Shown here: positions 32,480 to 41,751 of the stretch, one piece after another | Position numbering within the stretch: the first letter of the stretch is position 1 | Layout: the number at the start of each line of letters is the position of its first letter | DNA from: Heliopora coerulea | Lineage: Eukaryota; Cnidaria; Anthozoa; Scleralcyonacea; Helioporidae | Assembly: GCA_030142905.1 (NCBI GenBank) | Contig: JASJOG010000091.1 | Location: 1,230,001-1,294,000 of the forward strand | Direction: 5' to 3' | Length of the DNA stretch: 64,000 nt | Made by a program: the position numbers and the translations under genes | The notes under the pieces: generated by a model | What the model was told of the DNA's origin: nothing | Database searches by the model: none | Seen by the model: the letters and a program-made list of their open reading frames with translations, nothing else

Positions 32480-33075
32480 TGGTGACTAAAGAGTTAAGAA
32501 AACAAGCAGAAAAGATATTTAAAAAGGAATATCCTAATGCAAAACTGGATGAATTCGAATTTGGATATAACTTAGATAATCATGGTAAATTGAAATCTAT
32601 TGATGTTTTTTATAAAGTCACACCAAAATACTCAGATTGGATATTAATAACAGATCCAAGATTTAAAAATAATTCAGAATTTAAAAAAGATCTTTATGGA
32701 AGAACAGTCAACAAACCTGAAAAACATGTAACAGATAATCTAACGACAGTAAAAAGAAAACCAATAAATAATGCAGAAAGATTCCCAAAAATATGGCAAT
32801 CAAATGGTACAATACAAAAAATTCCTGAGCGAAATATGCAATATGTTGAAGGATATCGTCTCACTGATAAATATCCAGATCACTACATATTGAATTACGA
32901 AATTGAGAATTTCAGAATATATATCAACAACCAAGAGTATTTCCTGTCAAAGATTCCAAAATTGAATATTACCCCAGATTGTAATAAAGCCGAATGGGAT
33001 GATAATGAAAGCTATTATCAAGTATGTTTTGCAGTATATTGTGCATCATATTGTTGTGGATTTTCCAGCATCTAA
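32479..33075 (+). CDS. Viral protein, unknown, possibly truncated
   Basis: I chose the ATG at 32479 (MVTKELRKQAEKIFKKEYPN) because the upstream ATG at 32452 lies inside the promoter palindrome. About 198 codons, lysine-rich, mixed alpha/beta, no membrane span. The last 20 residues (VCFAVYCASYCCGFSSI) look like read-through: near 33030-33080 the sequence changes character and resembles retroelement terminal DNA (CATCATCAGACGTTC). Continuation of the same gene may resume at 33210. Family unknown. Confidence 0.5.
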   Translation: MVTKELRKQAEKIFKKEYPNAKLDEFEFGYNLDNHGKLKSIDVFYKVTPKYSDWILITDPRFKNNSEFKKDLYGRTVNKPEKHVTDNLTTVKRKPINNAERFPKIWQSNGTIQKIPERNMQYVEGYRLTDKYPDHYILNYEIENFRIYINNQEYFLSKIPKLNITPDCNKAEWDDNESYYQVCFAVYCASYCCGFSSI

Positions 33076-33209
33076 CACCATCATCAGACGTTCATCCGAT
33101 TATAACATCACTAATGCGATTCCATTTATATTTTACTGTCAGACGATTGATAAAAAGAATGCAAGGACAAGAAAAGATGTAAGCTATATCAAGAGAGTTT
33201 TCATCTGGT

Positions 33210-33510
33210 GAATTCTATAGAAATATGGAACACATACGTAGGAATATGATATATAGAACAAAGGGTGGAATTGTCTATCAACTCTTCCCCAGTACATTAC
33301 AGAGTGATTGTAAAAGATATATTCCTGTAAAAAGCAATGGATTAACAAAAATAGGAATACAGTATATAAACGAGGCTATTGAAGCCTTTATTTATTCCAT
33401 ATTAGGAAGTTAAGCAAGCACAAAACAATCAATTTATAGTAATAGGGCAAGTGCATTAGAAACACAACAAGAGTTCAAAAAATCGTTGAAGATAGTGTTA
33501 TAAATTGACT
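33210..33510 (+). pseudogene. Continuation or separate small viral gene
   Basis: The frame 33225-33413 reads MEHIRRNMIYRTKGGIVYQL, IPVKSNGLTKIGIQYINEAI and stops at TAA 33411. Further coding-like text follows to about 33503 (ALETQQEFKKSLKIVL). It could be the 3' end of the gene begun at 32479, separated by a small insertion at about 33030-33200. Function unknown. Confidence 0.4.
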
Positions 33511-33543
33511 CAAGTGTTTAGATAAACAATATGAATCAAGACA

Positions 33544-33816
33544 GTGACTGATACAAACGTGGTTTTCAATATCGCTGTTAGTCCCATTCTCTGGTTGTTA
33601 CCTAGTAATTTCATATTGTTAAACACACCTATTCCAGGGTATAACAACAAGCTTAAAATATCTGATAAAAGTATGAAATTTGGTTTAAATGAGGATATAA
33701 ATAGAGCACCTATTAAAAAGTCAAAAATTGATATGTTGGGAGATGAAAAACCAAAAAAGGAACACCAAGAGACAGTATTCAAAGAAAACCCAATCAGCAC
33801 AGAAAAACCAAACTAA
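33544..33816 (+). CDS. Small viral membrane protein
   Basis: 90 residues: NVVFNIAVSPILWLLPSNFI forms a hydrophobic N-terminal segment, then a proline-containing hinge and a long charged tail rich in Lys and Glu. The real start may be the ATG at 33531, with a stop after five codons. No family recognised. A short reading continues after the TAA (about 33830-33910) ending in ITKYIT, suggesting a nonsense mutation removed a second hydrophobic segment. Confidence 0.45.
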   Translation: MTDTNVVFNIAVSPILWLLPSNFILLNTPIPGYNNKLKISDKSMKFGLNEDINRAPIKKSKIDMLGDEKPKKEHQETVFKENPISTEKPN

Positions 33817-33919
33817 GAAAAAGAAAAAACGATCGATGATGAAAATGATTTAATACCATTATTCGCTGTGTTAGGAATAAGAACATATTTAATAACAAAA
33901 TATATCACATAATATAGCA

Positions 33920-34954
33920 ATGAGTTTATATTACGGCTATGAAGATAAGACAAAAAATGACATTGAAGAATTGAAATCTGATGCCGAAAAAAATCTCTCT
34001 CTATCAGGAGGAACTATGAAGGGTGATATAAATATGAGTCTATGGGCCATTAGAGAAAATTCTGATCCTATTTTTGATGATCAGCTTATTAGAAAGAAAT
34101 ATACAGACGATAAGCTTGTAACAATAACTGACTTCAGAAAACAACTATCTGAAACTCTTATATGGGAGTATTTCAAAAAATATAGTTCTTCTGTATATAG
34201 GTTTGATAGAGGGATAAATAATAGTGAGTTGATTTATGACGCCACAACAAGGAATGTATCTAAGGTAATAGATCAGGCGACTCAAGGTAATGATGCTGCT
34301 CAAAACACCACAAATTTAGAACCTACATTCAGTACGAAATCTGAAAGAATCAGTTATCGATATTTTCTAAAGTTTGACGGAACAAATCGTATGGTTAGTG
34401 ATATCAATTTAAATACAGCAAGTGGATCAAAGGACATAGTTAATATCTTCATCGTATATAGATTAAAATCTTTTTTTGCGAATAACTTTTGGGTGAGCAA
34501 CGGTCTGTTTGGACATGATAATGGAGGATATGATAAATTTACATCTTTCAGTCTTTCAGGGTGATAAAAATAATTTCAATGTTATCGGTAGAAACTCTGT
34601 TGCACGTAAATATCCTATACTGTAGGTGCTTATAAGACGAAGGCAAATGCTGGAGAGATGAACAAATGGGTATGCTTATCAGTACATTGGGATAACTATA
34701 CAACACCAGCTGGTAATAACAGCTCAGTATATTGTAATGCTAAGAAGCTTGCTAATTTTGAGAGTAAAAGTACGACTGGTTCAACACAGATGGCATTAGG
34801 TGACCTAAATCCAAATGGTGTCGCCCCTCTGGATGGTGATATAGCATTTTTTGCTTTATACAAAGATAAATTGACAGCTGAAAAAGAAATTCTAGTACAT
34901 CATCATGTACTTTGCAATTGGTTTTATATTGACCATGATGATTTCAATTTTTAA
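33920..34954 (+). pseudogene. Viral fibre-like protein with LamG/lectin-type domain
   Basis: ATG at 33920. Residues about 28-60 read LSLSGGTMKGDINM then IRENSDPIFDDQLIRKKYTD, the shape of the neck repeat of phage and viral tail-fibre proteins (GGTM-x-GDINM ... DP-x-x-x-DL-x-x-KKY-x-DDK). The rest resembles a concanavalin/LamG jelly-roll: YFLKFDGTNRMVSDINL, IVNIFIVYRLKS, later WVCLSVHWD, PLDGDIAFFALYKDKLTAEK. A TGA at 34562 and a frameshift near 34600-34655 break it; the second part is 34658-34954. By analogy it would form a trimeric spike binding host glycans. Confidence 0.6.
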
Positions 34955-34969
34955 TATATGTTATAATAC

Positions 34970-35385
34970 ATGCCAAGAAGGAAGAGTATTGTTGACAATC
35001 ACATCAGCAAAAATTTGTCTGAGGATGAAGTAATCAAACTTAAACAATGGTATTTATACTACCATAAGCTTTACACTTGCTACAAATGGAAGTACAAGAA
35101 ACTGAAGAAAACAAAACTTTCTCTAAATATGGTAATTTTAGGTCTAACAGTATCCGGTACTATAGCTGGCGGTATCACTTTGAATCCTATTATTTTCGGA
35201 TGTATTAGTGGTCCAGGTATTTTAATCCAATGATATTTTTAAAAAAGTAATATCAATACCAAGACAGATATGTGTAGATTCACTTACACATCATATCAAA
35301 AAATTCTGACACAGTTAAAGTCATATTTGCCTAATCTCAAGAGGAATATCAAAGCTTAGCAAAACATCTTTATGAAAGTCATCGA
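34970..35385 (+). pseudogene. Viral membrane protein, frameshifted
   Basis: ATG at 34970 (MPRRKSIVDNHISKNLSEDE). A basic helical N-terminus of about 55 residues, then a hydrophobic span (SLNMVILGLTVSGTIAGGIT) and a second one to the TGA at 35231. Coding continues out of frame at 35270-35357 (MCRFTYTSYQKILTQLKSYL). 35410-35610 is then a PLE-terminal-like insertion. Likely an inner-membrane or virion membrane protein; family unknown. Confidence 0.5.
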
Positions 35386-35409
35386 GTCAGACACAGAAGT
35401 AAAATCATA

Positions 35410-35610
35410 ATATTTAATAAAGTTCTAACGTTTCGTTGTATCATCACAACATCATCAGAGAATAATTTACATAACTGCCTAAAGCCTAAGTATATAGTTA
35501 CAGGGTGTAACAATATTCATGCATTAACCAATCAGAGGACGTACTAAAAATAAAAGTTACAGGTATGAGTAACACTAACAACATGGAAGAGTGAAAGAAG
35601 AAATTATGAG
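35410..35610 (+). repeat. Short PLE terminal fragment inside the virus
   Basis: Contains AACGTTTCGTTGTATCATCA and CAACATCATCAGAGAATAAT, phrases like the terminal (pLTR) regions of the other PLEs in the window. It separates two viral genes and has no open frame of note. Confidence 0.4.
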
Positions 35611-35618
35611 AGAGAAAA

Positions 35619-35867
35619 ATGCGTGATAAAATAGAGTCCGAAAGAAATCAGGAGAATGGTAGTGGTGATAATTCAGTAATCAATTATGGGTTTTTATTTG
35701 GCTTCTTAGGAACAGCAGTCGCAATTGGTTCACTGTACTACACAAGAAAAGATTATGAAGGAGAGACCAAAAAACTAGAGACTATTAAAGAGGAGCCTAA
35801 AAAAGTCAAAATCGAAAGAATTGATCACAGGCCACCAAAAAATAGTCTCGATACATTTGATTAAAAA
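35619..35867 (+). CDS. Small viral single-span membrane protein
   Basis: 81 residues: a charged N-terminus, one hydrophobic span (VINYGFLFGFLGTAVAIGSL), then a Lys/Glu-rich tail ending in PPKNSLDTFD. The start is uncertain because the fragment before it replaced the native upstream sequence. Resembles the other small membrane proteins of this virus in design. Confidence 0.5.
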
Positions 35868-35992
35868 ACATAGAATATAATGGTTTTAAGGGCACTTTGA
35901 ATACTCCACCAATTTGGCAGGAAATTAAAGAAATAATATATTTGTCGAATTAACTGAAAAATTATATAAGGATATATATAACAGTGTATAAT

Positions 35993-36376
35993 ATGTCATT
36001 AACAGTCAAGAAATTTGATAACAAAGATTTGAATATATCCCTTGATGCTTATGCTGATAGTAAGCAGAATATTTGGTTCAAGGGTAAAGACGTCGCCACA
36101 TTATCGGGATATAAGGATTCAGATCAATCAATAAGGAAACATGTCGACTCTGAAGACACTAAAAGCTTCCCCGTCGAATCGATGGGTCAGGTACGTATGT
36201 GTAATATCATCAATGAAAGTGGCTTTTACTCACTTACTGTCAGTTCTAAATTAGAAACTTCTAAAAAGTTCAAAAGATGGGTTACAAAAGACGTATTACC
36301 ATCTATAAGGAAGTATGGACACTATAGAATGTTCAATAACCCTAACACACTTACCTTCAAAATAGAAGATGAATAA
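35993..36376 (+). CDS. BRO-N domain protein
   Basis: Start ATG at 35993 (MSLTVKKFDNKDLNISLDAY), preferred over 35984 because that one is part of the TATA-like leader. The 127 residues match the BRO-N fold: IWFKGKDVATLSGYKDSDQS, IRKHVDSEDTKSF, INESGFYSLTVSSKLETSKK, FKRWVTKDVLPSIRKYGHY. BRO-N proteins of baculoviruses, NCLDVs and phages bind DNA. The C-terminal partner domain is absent, but the next gene is a nuclease with a zinc finger, 54 bp downstream. Intact in this copy. Confidence 0.85.
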   Translation: MSLTVKKFDNKDLNISLDAYADSKQNIWFKGKDVATLSGYKDSDQSIRKHVDSEDTKSFPVESMGQVRMCNIINESGFYSLTVSSKLETSKKFKRWVTKDVLPSIRKYGHYRMFNNPNTLTFKIEDE

Positions 36377-36430
36377 GATCTACATACTAAAGTGGTTCAA
36401 TTCATTAGGTGATTTAAGCCAGATATATTA

Positions 36431-36805
36431 ATGACTGCTGGACTTGGAAAAAACCAAGACACCAAAGACAAACGTATCAAATCATTTAAAAAGGGTTACA
36501 TGAAAGGACAACCTGATCTAATAATTCAAAAGCTTCATAAGCATTATAATGGTCTATGTATAGAGTTTAGAACCCCTCAGTGTAGTGGTATTATTACAGA
36601 CCAACAGAAGCAGCTAATAGAGAGATATGAGGAAAATGGGTATAAATGCATTGTCTCAAATGACTATGACCTAATAATTAAGGAATTAAACGACTATATG
36701 CTTAATATTCGCATCAGATGTAAATACTGTAGACGGAAATTCATATCCAAGAATACGTTATTTAGACATGTTAAGTATTTCCATAGAATAAAATATAATC
36801 TATAA
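36431..36805 (+). CDS. VRR-NUC nuclease with C-terminal zinc finger
   Basis: 124 residues. GQPDLIIQKLHKHYNGLCIE followed by FRTPQCSGIITDQQKQLIER is the PD-(D/E)xK core of a VRR-NUC domain (PD, E, and Q-x-x-W/L helix). The usual KTP is FRTP here, so the catalytic Lys may be replaced by Arg. A C2H2 finger (CKYCRRKFISKNTLFRHVKYFH) follows. Such enzymes nick or resolve branched DNA in phages and large viruses. The first 17 residues are basic. Start ATG is preceded by GATATATTA. Confidence 0.8.
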   Translation: MTAGLGKNQDTKDKRIKSFKKGYMKGQPDLIIQKLHKHYNGLCIEFRTPQCSGIITDQQKQLIERYEENGYKCIVSNDYDLIIKELNDYMLNIRIRCKYCRRKFISKNTLFRHVKYFHRIKYNL

Positions 36806-36817
36806 TATATACACATT

Positions 36818-37051
36818 ATGACAACAGTAAACAAGAAAGAATTGATGAACGAAACTTATGACGCTGCATTAGTAACAGGAGGTGTTGTGGTTCTATCGAT
36901 GGCAACCAAGAAACTCCTGGGTGAAAAGTTTACAGACGCATCCTCTTTAAAGGACACAGCAAAGTTAGCAGTTGGAGTCGTAGCTAGCACAATGCTTGTA
37001 AAATGGACACAGGATAAAAAGTATCTACTGGTTGATCCATTTAAAATGTAG
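36818..37051 (+). CDS. Small viral protein, 77 residues
   Basis: ATG after a TATAATATATACACATT leader. Two mildly hydrophobic segments: YDAALVTGGVVVLSMATKKL and LKDTAKLAVGVVASTMLVKW. Ends VDPFKM. Probably a membrane-associated virion protein; no family recognised. Begins 12 bp after the nuclease gene. Confidence 0.6.
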   Translation: MTTVNKKELMNETYDAALVTGGVVVLSMATKKLLGEKFTDASSLKDTAKLAVGVVASTMLVKWTQDKKYLLVDPFKM

Positions 37052-37066
37052 TCTATTATATAGATT

Positions 37067-37492
37067 ATGGCAAGTATTGTAAGATCATTATTACAAACAA
37101 CTTTTGCTGCAGTCAGTTTTGCCGGTGCCGGCTATCTTTTTAAAGCTTTTGATAAAAATGGATATGAAGCTGAAGTTAAAAGACATAATAAAGCACTAGA
37201 AGAATTAGCAAAGGCAAAAGAGGCGTTTTATCAGAATGAAGTAAAAGAACATGACAGAATACAACAATTTAAACAACAGTTAGCAGGTGCTAATAATGGC
37301 ATTGAGGATAGAAACAGAGCTCTTGCGCAGTTAAGACAGGCTCAATTAATACAATATAATGGACAAATATTGGATAGAGAGTCTCAATTAAATGATTTTT
37401 ACCATCCAAGTGATAAAATGAAAGAATATCAGTATATCACTATTGGTGTAGTTGGTGTTGGAACGGGATATCTAGTTAGTAGATATATTTAA
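37067..37492 (+). CDS. Viral coiled-coil membrane protein
   Basis: 141 residues: an N-terminal hydrophobic span (SLLQTTFAAVSFAGAGYLFK), a central coiled coil of about 80 residues (KALEELAKAKEAFYQNEVKE and on), and a C-terminal span (YITIGVVGVGTGYLVSRYI). Intact. Two spans joined by a coil suggest a membrane-bridging or fibre-anchoring role; that is inference. Confidence 0.65.
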   Translation: MASIVRSLLQTTFAAVSFAGAGYLFKAFDKNGYEAEVKRHNKALEELAKAKEAFYQNEVKEHDRIQQFKQQLAGANNGIEDRNRALAQLRQAQLIQYNGQILDRESQLNDFYHPSDKMKEYQYITIGVVGVGTGYLVSRYI

Positions 37493-37521
37493 AATCTAAT
37501 CGATATTAATATATAAAACTA

Positions 37522-38111
37522 ATGGATGCATTAGAAGCTTTATGTTATGGGTTCAAATTTGAAGAATTAGTTGAAAATATAAATGATTTACCAGCTCTTT
37601 ATAACAATAGAGAAAATGGAAAAAAGCAACAATATTCTGAAAACTATTGCAAGAAATGTAAAATAGAGATGACGATAATAGATGGTATTTACATATGTGA
37701 TAAATGTGATATAGTTGGTGATAATGTGGTAGTTAATGAATGGATTGAAAACATATGGTTGCATAGAAACAAGTCAAAATATGTTAGAAATCGAAATATA
37801 AGAAACAGTATAGAGAAATACTTTCATAAATCCATGTTCGTTATGTTTTTGAAGACTTCCTTTTGGTTGTTAAAGTTTTGATAAATAATAGATTGATAAA
37901 TAAAAATATATCCAGGTATGACTACTACAAAATAAGACTTTCTAGTAGAATCAATGCAATACTAATAAAGAAACCAAAAGATCTGGTTCACAGTAGTACT
38001 AGAAAACTGTTTGATGACAGACTTTTTGGTAAGGTTTATCCGATTTTGGGATATGATAAAAACTGTAGGTGTAAGTATTATTTAATATGGAAAAGAACAT
38101 TTAAAAAATAA
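37522..38111 (+). pseudogene. Zinc-ribbon protein, VLTF3-like candidate
   Basis: The first frame (37522-37881) has a zinc ribbon YCKKCKIEMTIIDGIYICDKC, then YVRNRNIRNSIEKYFHKSM. After a frameshift near 37860 a second frame (37863-38111) reads SSRINAILIKKPKDLVHSST and ends CRCKYYLIWKRTFKK. CxxC-x15-CxxC followed by a Y-x-R-x-x-x-x-x-x-x-I helix and a compact C-terminus is the layout of poxvirus late transcription factor 3 and its relatives in NCLDVs and Polinton-like viruses. Similarity is pattern-level only. If right, it would activate late (capsid) promoters. Confidence 0.45.
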
Positions 38112-38137
38112 TTTTATTTATATATAGTATATAAAAT

Positions 38138-38311
38138 ATGACTGTAAACCCAAATCCCGACAAGATAGATTACTCATCAGAGAAAGATGAATATGAGGAA
38201 GATTTTATAGATGATCGAGTTGTTGAGGATGTTGACTATGGTATAGAATATTATGATGATGAGGACGAAGAGGATGATTATGATGATGATTATATAGAAT
38301 ATATAGGATAA
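38138..38311 (+). CDS. Short acidic viral protein
   Basis: 57 residues, ATG at 38138 directly after TATATATAGTATATAAAAT. Composition is extreme: Asp, Glu and Tyr dominate (VEDVDYGIEYYDDEDEEDDY). No domain can be named. Such acidic proteins may mimic DNA or bind basic viral proteins. Confidence 0.55.
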   Translation: MTVNPNPDKIDYSSEKDEYEEDFIDDRVVEDVDYGIEYYDDEDEEDDYDDDYIEYIG

Positions 38312-38372
38312 AAAAATAAAATCATGTTTTTTTCACTTAAAAATAATTTTCTGTATATGGTATATAGAAAAT

Positions 38373-38827
38373 ATGAATTGCACAGGAGATAATATTCCAC
38401 ATGTGATCAGACCCTTATGGAATACACGATTACATGACTCTTCAGACGTCCATTCAGAAGAACTAGACAAATTGTTTAATTCAGTTACTAAAGCATCCCA
38501 AAAATATAAACAAACAATTGAATATTATATGGTAAGAAGATATAATGTACAATATTTTTGGAATGAGACACATAGTAAAGTCTTTGATGAAATCAATTAT
38601 TACTTAACTCGTCTAAAATTACCACATAAATATGATTATTCTCACATTTCTTCAGATATTAATTTACAACCAGATGGACATTATTATAAAACTATTCTAT
38701 TTTTTATCTAAGCAAAATAGCTGAAAAATACAGACATGAATTGGGTATGAGTGAAGAAGATCTTCAAAAATTGTATCGTCGGGTTGATGAGAACTATCGA
38801 GAATTTAAAAAAGGTGATCAAGAATAA
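38373..38827 (+). pseudogene. Viral protein, unknown, frameshifted
   Basis: ATG at 38373 (MNCTGDNIPHVIRPLWNTRL) after TGTATATGGTATATAGAAAA, almost the same leader as the preceding gene. 112 codons to TAA at 38709, but the sense clearly continues in the next frame to 38827 (SKIAEKYRHELGMSEEDLQK, LYRRVDENYREFKKGDQE). A T-run near 38700 is the likely slip. Mixed helical protein, family unknown. Confidence 0.55.
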
Positions 38828-38881
38828 TTATCGTTTATTTCACTTAAATATTATTTTATATAACATTATACATATATTGTT

Positions 38882-39105
38882 ATGACTAAAACGAAAAATA
38901 TTGAAAAACCAAAGCGTGGAGTTGGAAGACCCAAGAAGTATTTCACTGATGAAGAGAAAAAACAAGCAGACAAACGATATGTAAAGCAATGTATGGAGAA
39001 TAACCCATTTCATTGCAGCGTTTGTGATCACATCATATGGCAAGTAAAAGCAAACACTTAAAAAGTAGAAAACATATAAGAAACATTGAAAAGAAGATAC
39101 AATAA
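38882..39105 (+). pseudogene. Viral C2H2-like zinc finger protein
   Basis: ATG at 38882 after ATTATACATATATTGTT. The N-terminus is basic (KPKRGVGRPKKYFTDEEKKQ, an AT-hook-like GRP followed by a helix). A single finger starts HCSVCDH and ends, after a one-base shift near 39055, HLKSRKH then TAA at 39103. Probably a DNA-binding regulator or polymerase accessory. One frameshift. Confidence 0.55.
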
Positions 39106-39119
39106 TGTGTTCAAAATAT

Positions 39120-41751
39120 TTAATGATATTATTTTTTTTCATGCGTTCTGACTTAAAGAATTTTTTTATATATACCATATTATATAGTACATACAGCATT
39201 TTTATGTATATTGCAAAGAGAACTGGTTTGAAAAGAAAGAACTTACAAAGAGTTATTAAGGAACCTAAACGTTTCGTAAACCCTCTAACGAGTAACTATG
39301 TACTAAAAGCAACATATAATACAGCCTTACGTGAGAAGCAGAGAAGAGAGAGGGTATAGCAGGAAACACTGAGAAAGGTGGATGAGATGTCACACTTCAT
39401 GGATCAAAAAGTAGAGAAGAAAGTTAGTAATTCGATCAAATTACCTGAAATCGATTTGACACTCTTTGATGCCAGAAATTATGAGATAGATATTCTAATA
39501 GAAAAGCGTAAGGCACGGTTTATTAAAGGATCCAAATTTGTTAACTTATTTAAAAATGGCATAGGACCAGTGAGAAATAACGGGGAAAGTGATTCAGTCA
39601 CAATAGACCCTGTAATCAGAGACGATAGTGCACCTATATCTATACAGGATAGGAAAATAACATTTGGACCATATGAAGATAAAATGCCAATAGGATTATC
39701 AATGCATGATAAATATCAGTTTTTAATGTACATGTTGCTAAAAGACGATAGATTCAGTCCACAATCGGGTGAACATGTCGTAAGTATAGGCGGAGTGATT
39801 GCAAAACTCCGGAAGCTAAATATGACTGACATTCGTATGGGAGACACTAGACATATGAGGACCCTTGTGGACAAATGCAACAATGAAAAAAGAATAACTC
39901 AGAATAAAGGCTCCTGTCTGCAGGACTATATTTATGAAGCTTGTAAGGGGGAAAATGGATTCAAAAGATACACTAAAACATCCCTTACTGAAGAAATCAA
40001 TAAATATGTGTTTGATAAACATGCCAAAAGACCTTCAACTAGAGAAATATTAGATTGGAGGAATAACTGTCACACTAATGTGTCTATATATGCTTTGGAC
40101 CCCTTCTATAATAAGTTTGTGTCCTCTCCAGCACCTACGAATAACGGAAAAACCATTCGTCTGTGCTTTACATGCAAAGATGGTCACTGTTTTCCGATAT
40201 TAAATGAAAACCTTATAACTAAGATGACAAAAGGATCTCCATTATTAAACCACATAGATCTCATAAAGTGGAATTCTAAACAAAATGAGGATAAAATAGA
40301 AATCTGTAAAATGAAAGAAGACTATTATGATATTATAAATCACTCCAAAAATTGAGCTATATTTGCAAATTCTGATAAAACAAAGGATTATGAAAACTAT
40401 CTGAATGTGCTTCCTGATGGACACAGTGGTAAAGATATGACGGTACAGACCATGCAAAGAGCACAAACGTATATAGAGTTTTTCCATTAGGATGGAAGGA
40501 ACCAAATTGATGGGTTCATAACTCCTGATTTGAAAAATATGGTTTCCGTAAATAATGACTATGAACTGAGGAAAAATATTTGTGACCAGCTTATTGAAAA
40601 ATATCCAGCAGATGCTTTCAAATTTAACAACCAAGGTCTGACTTCAATAGCAGTAAATCTGTTTAAACAAGTTTATGGGCACTTAAAAAGTTCCAATTAT
40701 AACAAGCACGTGATATCAATAATAGATGACTACCATCCAAAGGCAGTGCAGCATACATTCCATAAAGAATTCAATAAGGATGACGCAAAAAATGATGAGG
40801 AAGTGGAGCTAACTGCTTTAGATGTTGCAAAAGACTACCCATCAGTGCTGCTAAGTAACGATCGTGATATACCATTATATAATATAAACAATAAAATAAT
40901 AAAATTTGATGAGAAACTAAAGACAGGTGAATACTATATCAATGAAACACTCATAAAGAAGTATAGACCACTAAATAATAACTCAATAACAATAGAAGCT
41001 GGATTTTATAGAAGAAATCTGATTGACTACCTACTAAAAAAGAAATTCATAACACTCCAAGATATAAAACTGCAACTAGTAACTGATAAGTCGATCAAAC
41101 ATAGTGTATTCAGAGGGTACGTTAAACATATTTTTGACAATTTTGACGAATCCACTGCTAAAAAGTTGCCAAACCAATTTATTGGATACTTAGGAACGAA
41201 ATATGATAAAAGTAGCAAAGGTTTTACTTCCACTGGTTATGACACTGCTTGCCTTGTTTGGACTGATGCTCTTAAAAATAACGAAAAAGTGAGTATCCAT
41301 AAGGAAGATGATTTCTTTCTAAACCGCAAAGTAGATATTAAAAGAAGGATGGTTGAAAACTGCTCTATTAATAGACACGTGATTTCGGGATGCATTATAA
41401 GCTTTTGGAACTTATAGAAGAAGCTTGTGATAAGCATACGGTAATTCATGGATACAATACTGATGCTGTCTATTGTGAAAGTCCATGTATAGAATACCTA
41501 ATGAAAGACAAACAACAAAGTTTAATCCAGCGTTCTGTATGACAGTATACAAATACCAAGGAGCAGAGATAGACCAACACTATAACAATTTTAATACAGA
41601 GGCCATGAACAAGAAACAATTATATACAGCATTAAGTAGGACAACAAAATTCGAATACATACATGCAGAAAACTTGAATGCAAAGTATACGTACAATTCT
41701 AAGAACAATCATGAAGTAGTTTCAATAGAAACGAAACTTCACAATTAACCT
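39120..41751 (+). pseudogene. Family-B-like DNA polymerase with SF1 helicase end
   Basis: Several frames in series. 39201-39359 and 39378-40355: N-terminal region containing QDYIYEACKGENGFKRYTKT and CHTNVSIYALDPFYNKF. 40530-41417: LDVAKDYPSVLLSNDRDIPL (polymerase motif A, D-x-x-x-x-YPS). 41440-41500: HGYNTDAVYCESP (motif C, with the NTD form of DTD). 41485-41748: FNPAFCMTVYKYQGAEID, then KKQLYTALSRTTKFEYIH, which are the last motifs of an SF1 helicase. The helicase Walker A and B are missing, so about 1 kb is deleted between polymerase and helicase. Stops at 40353 and 40488 and others. It would replicate the viral genome. Confidence 0.65.
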
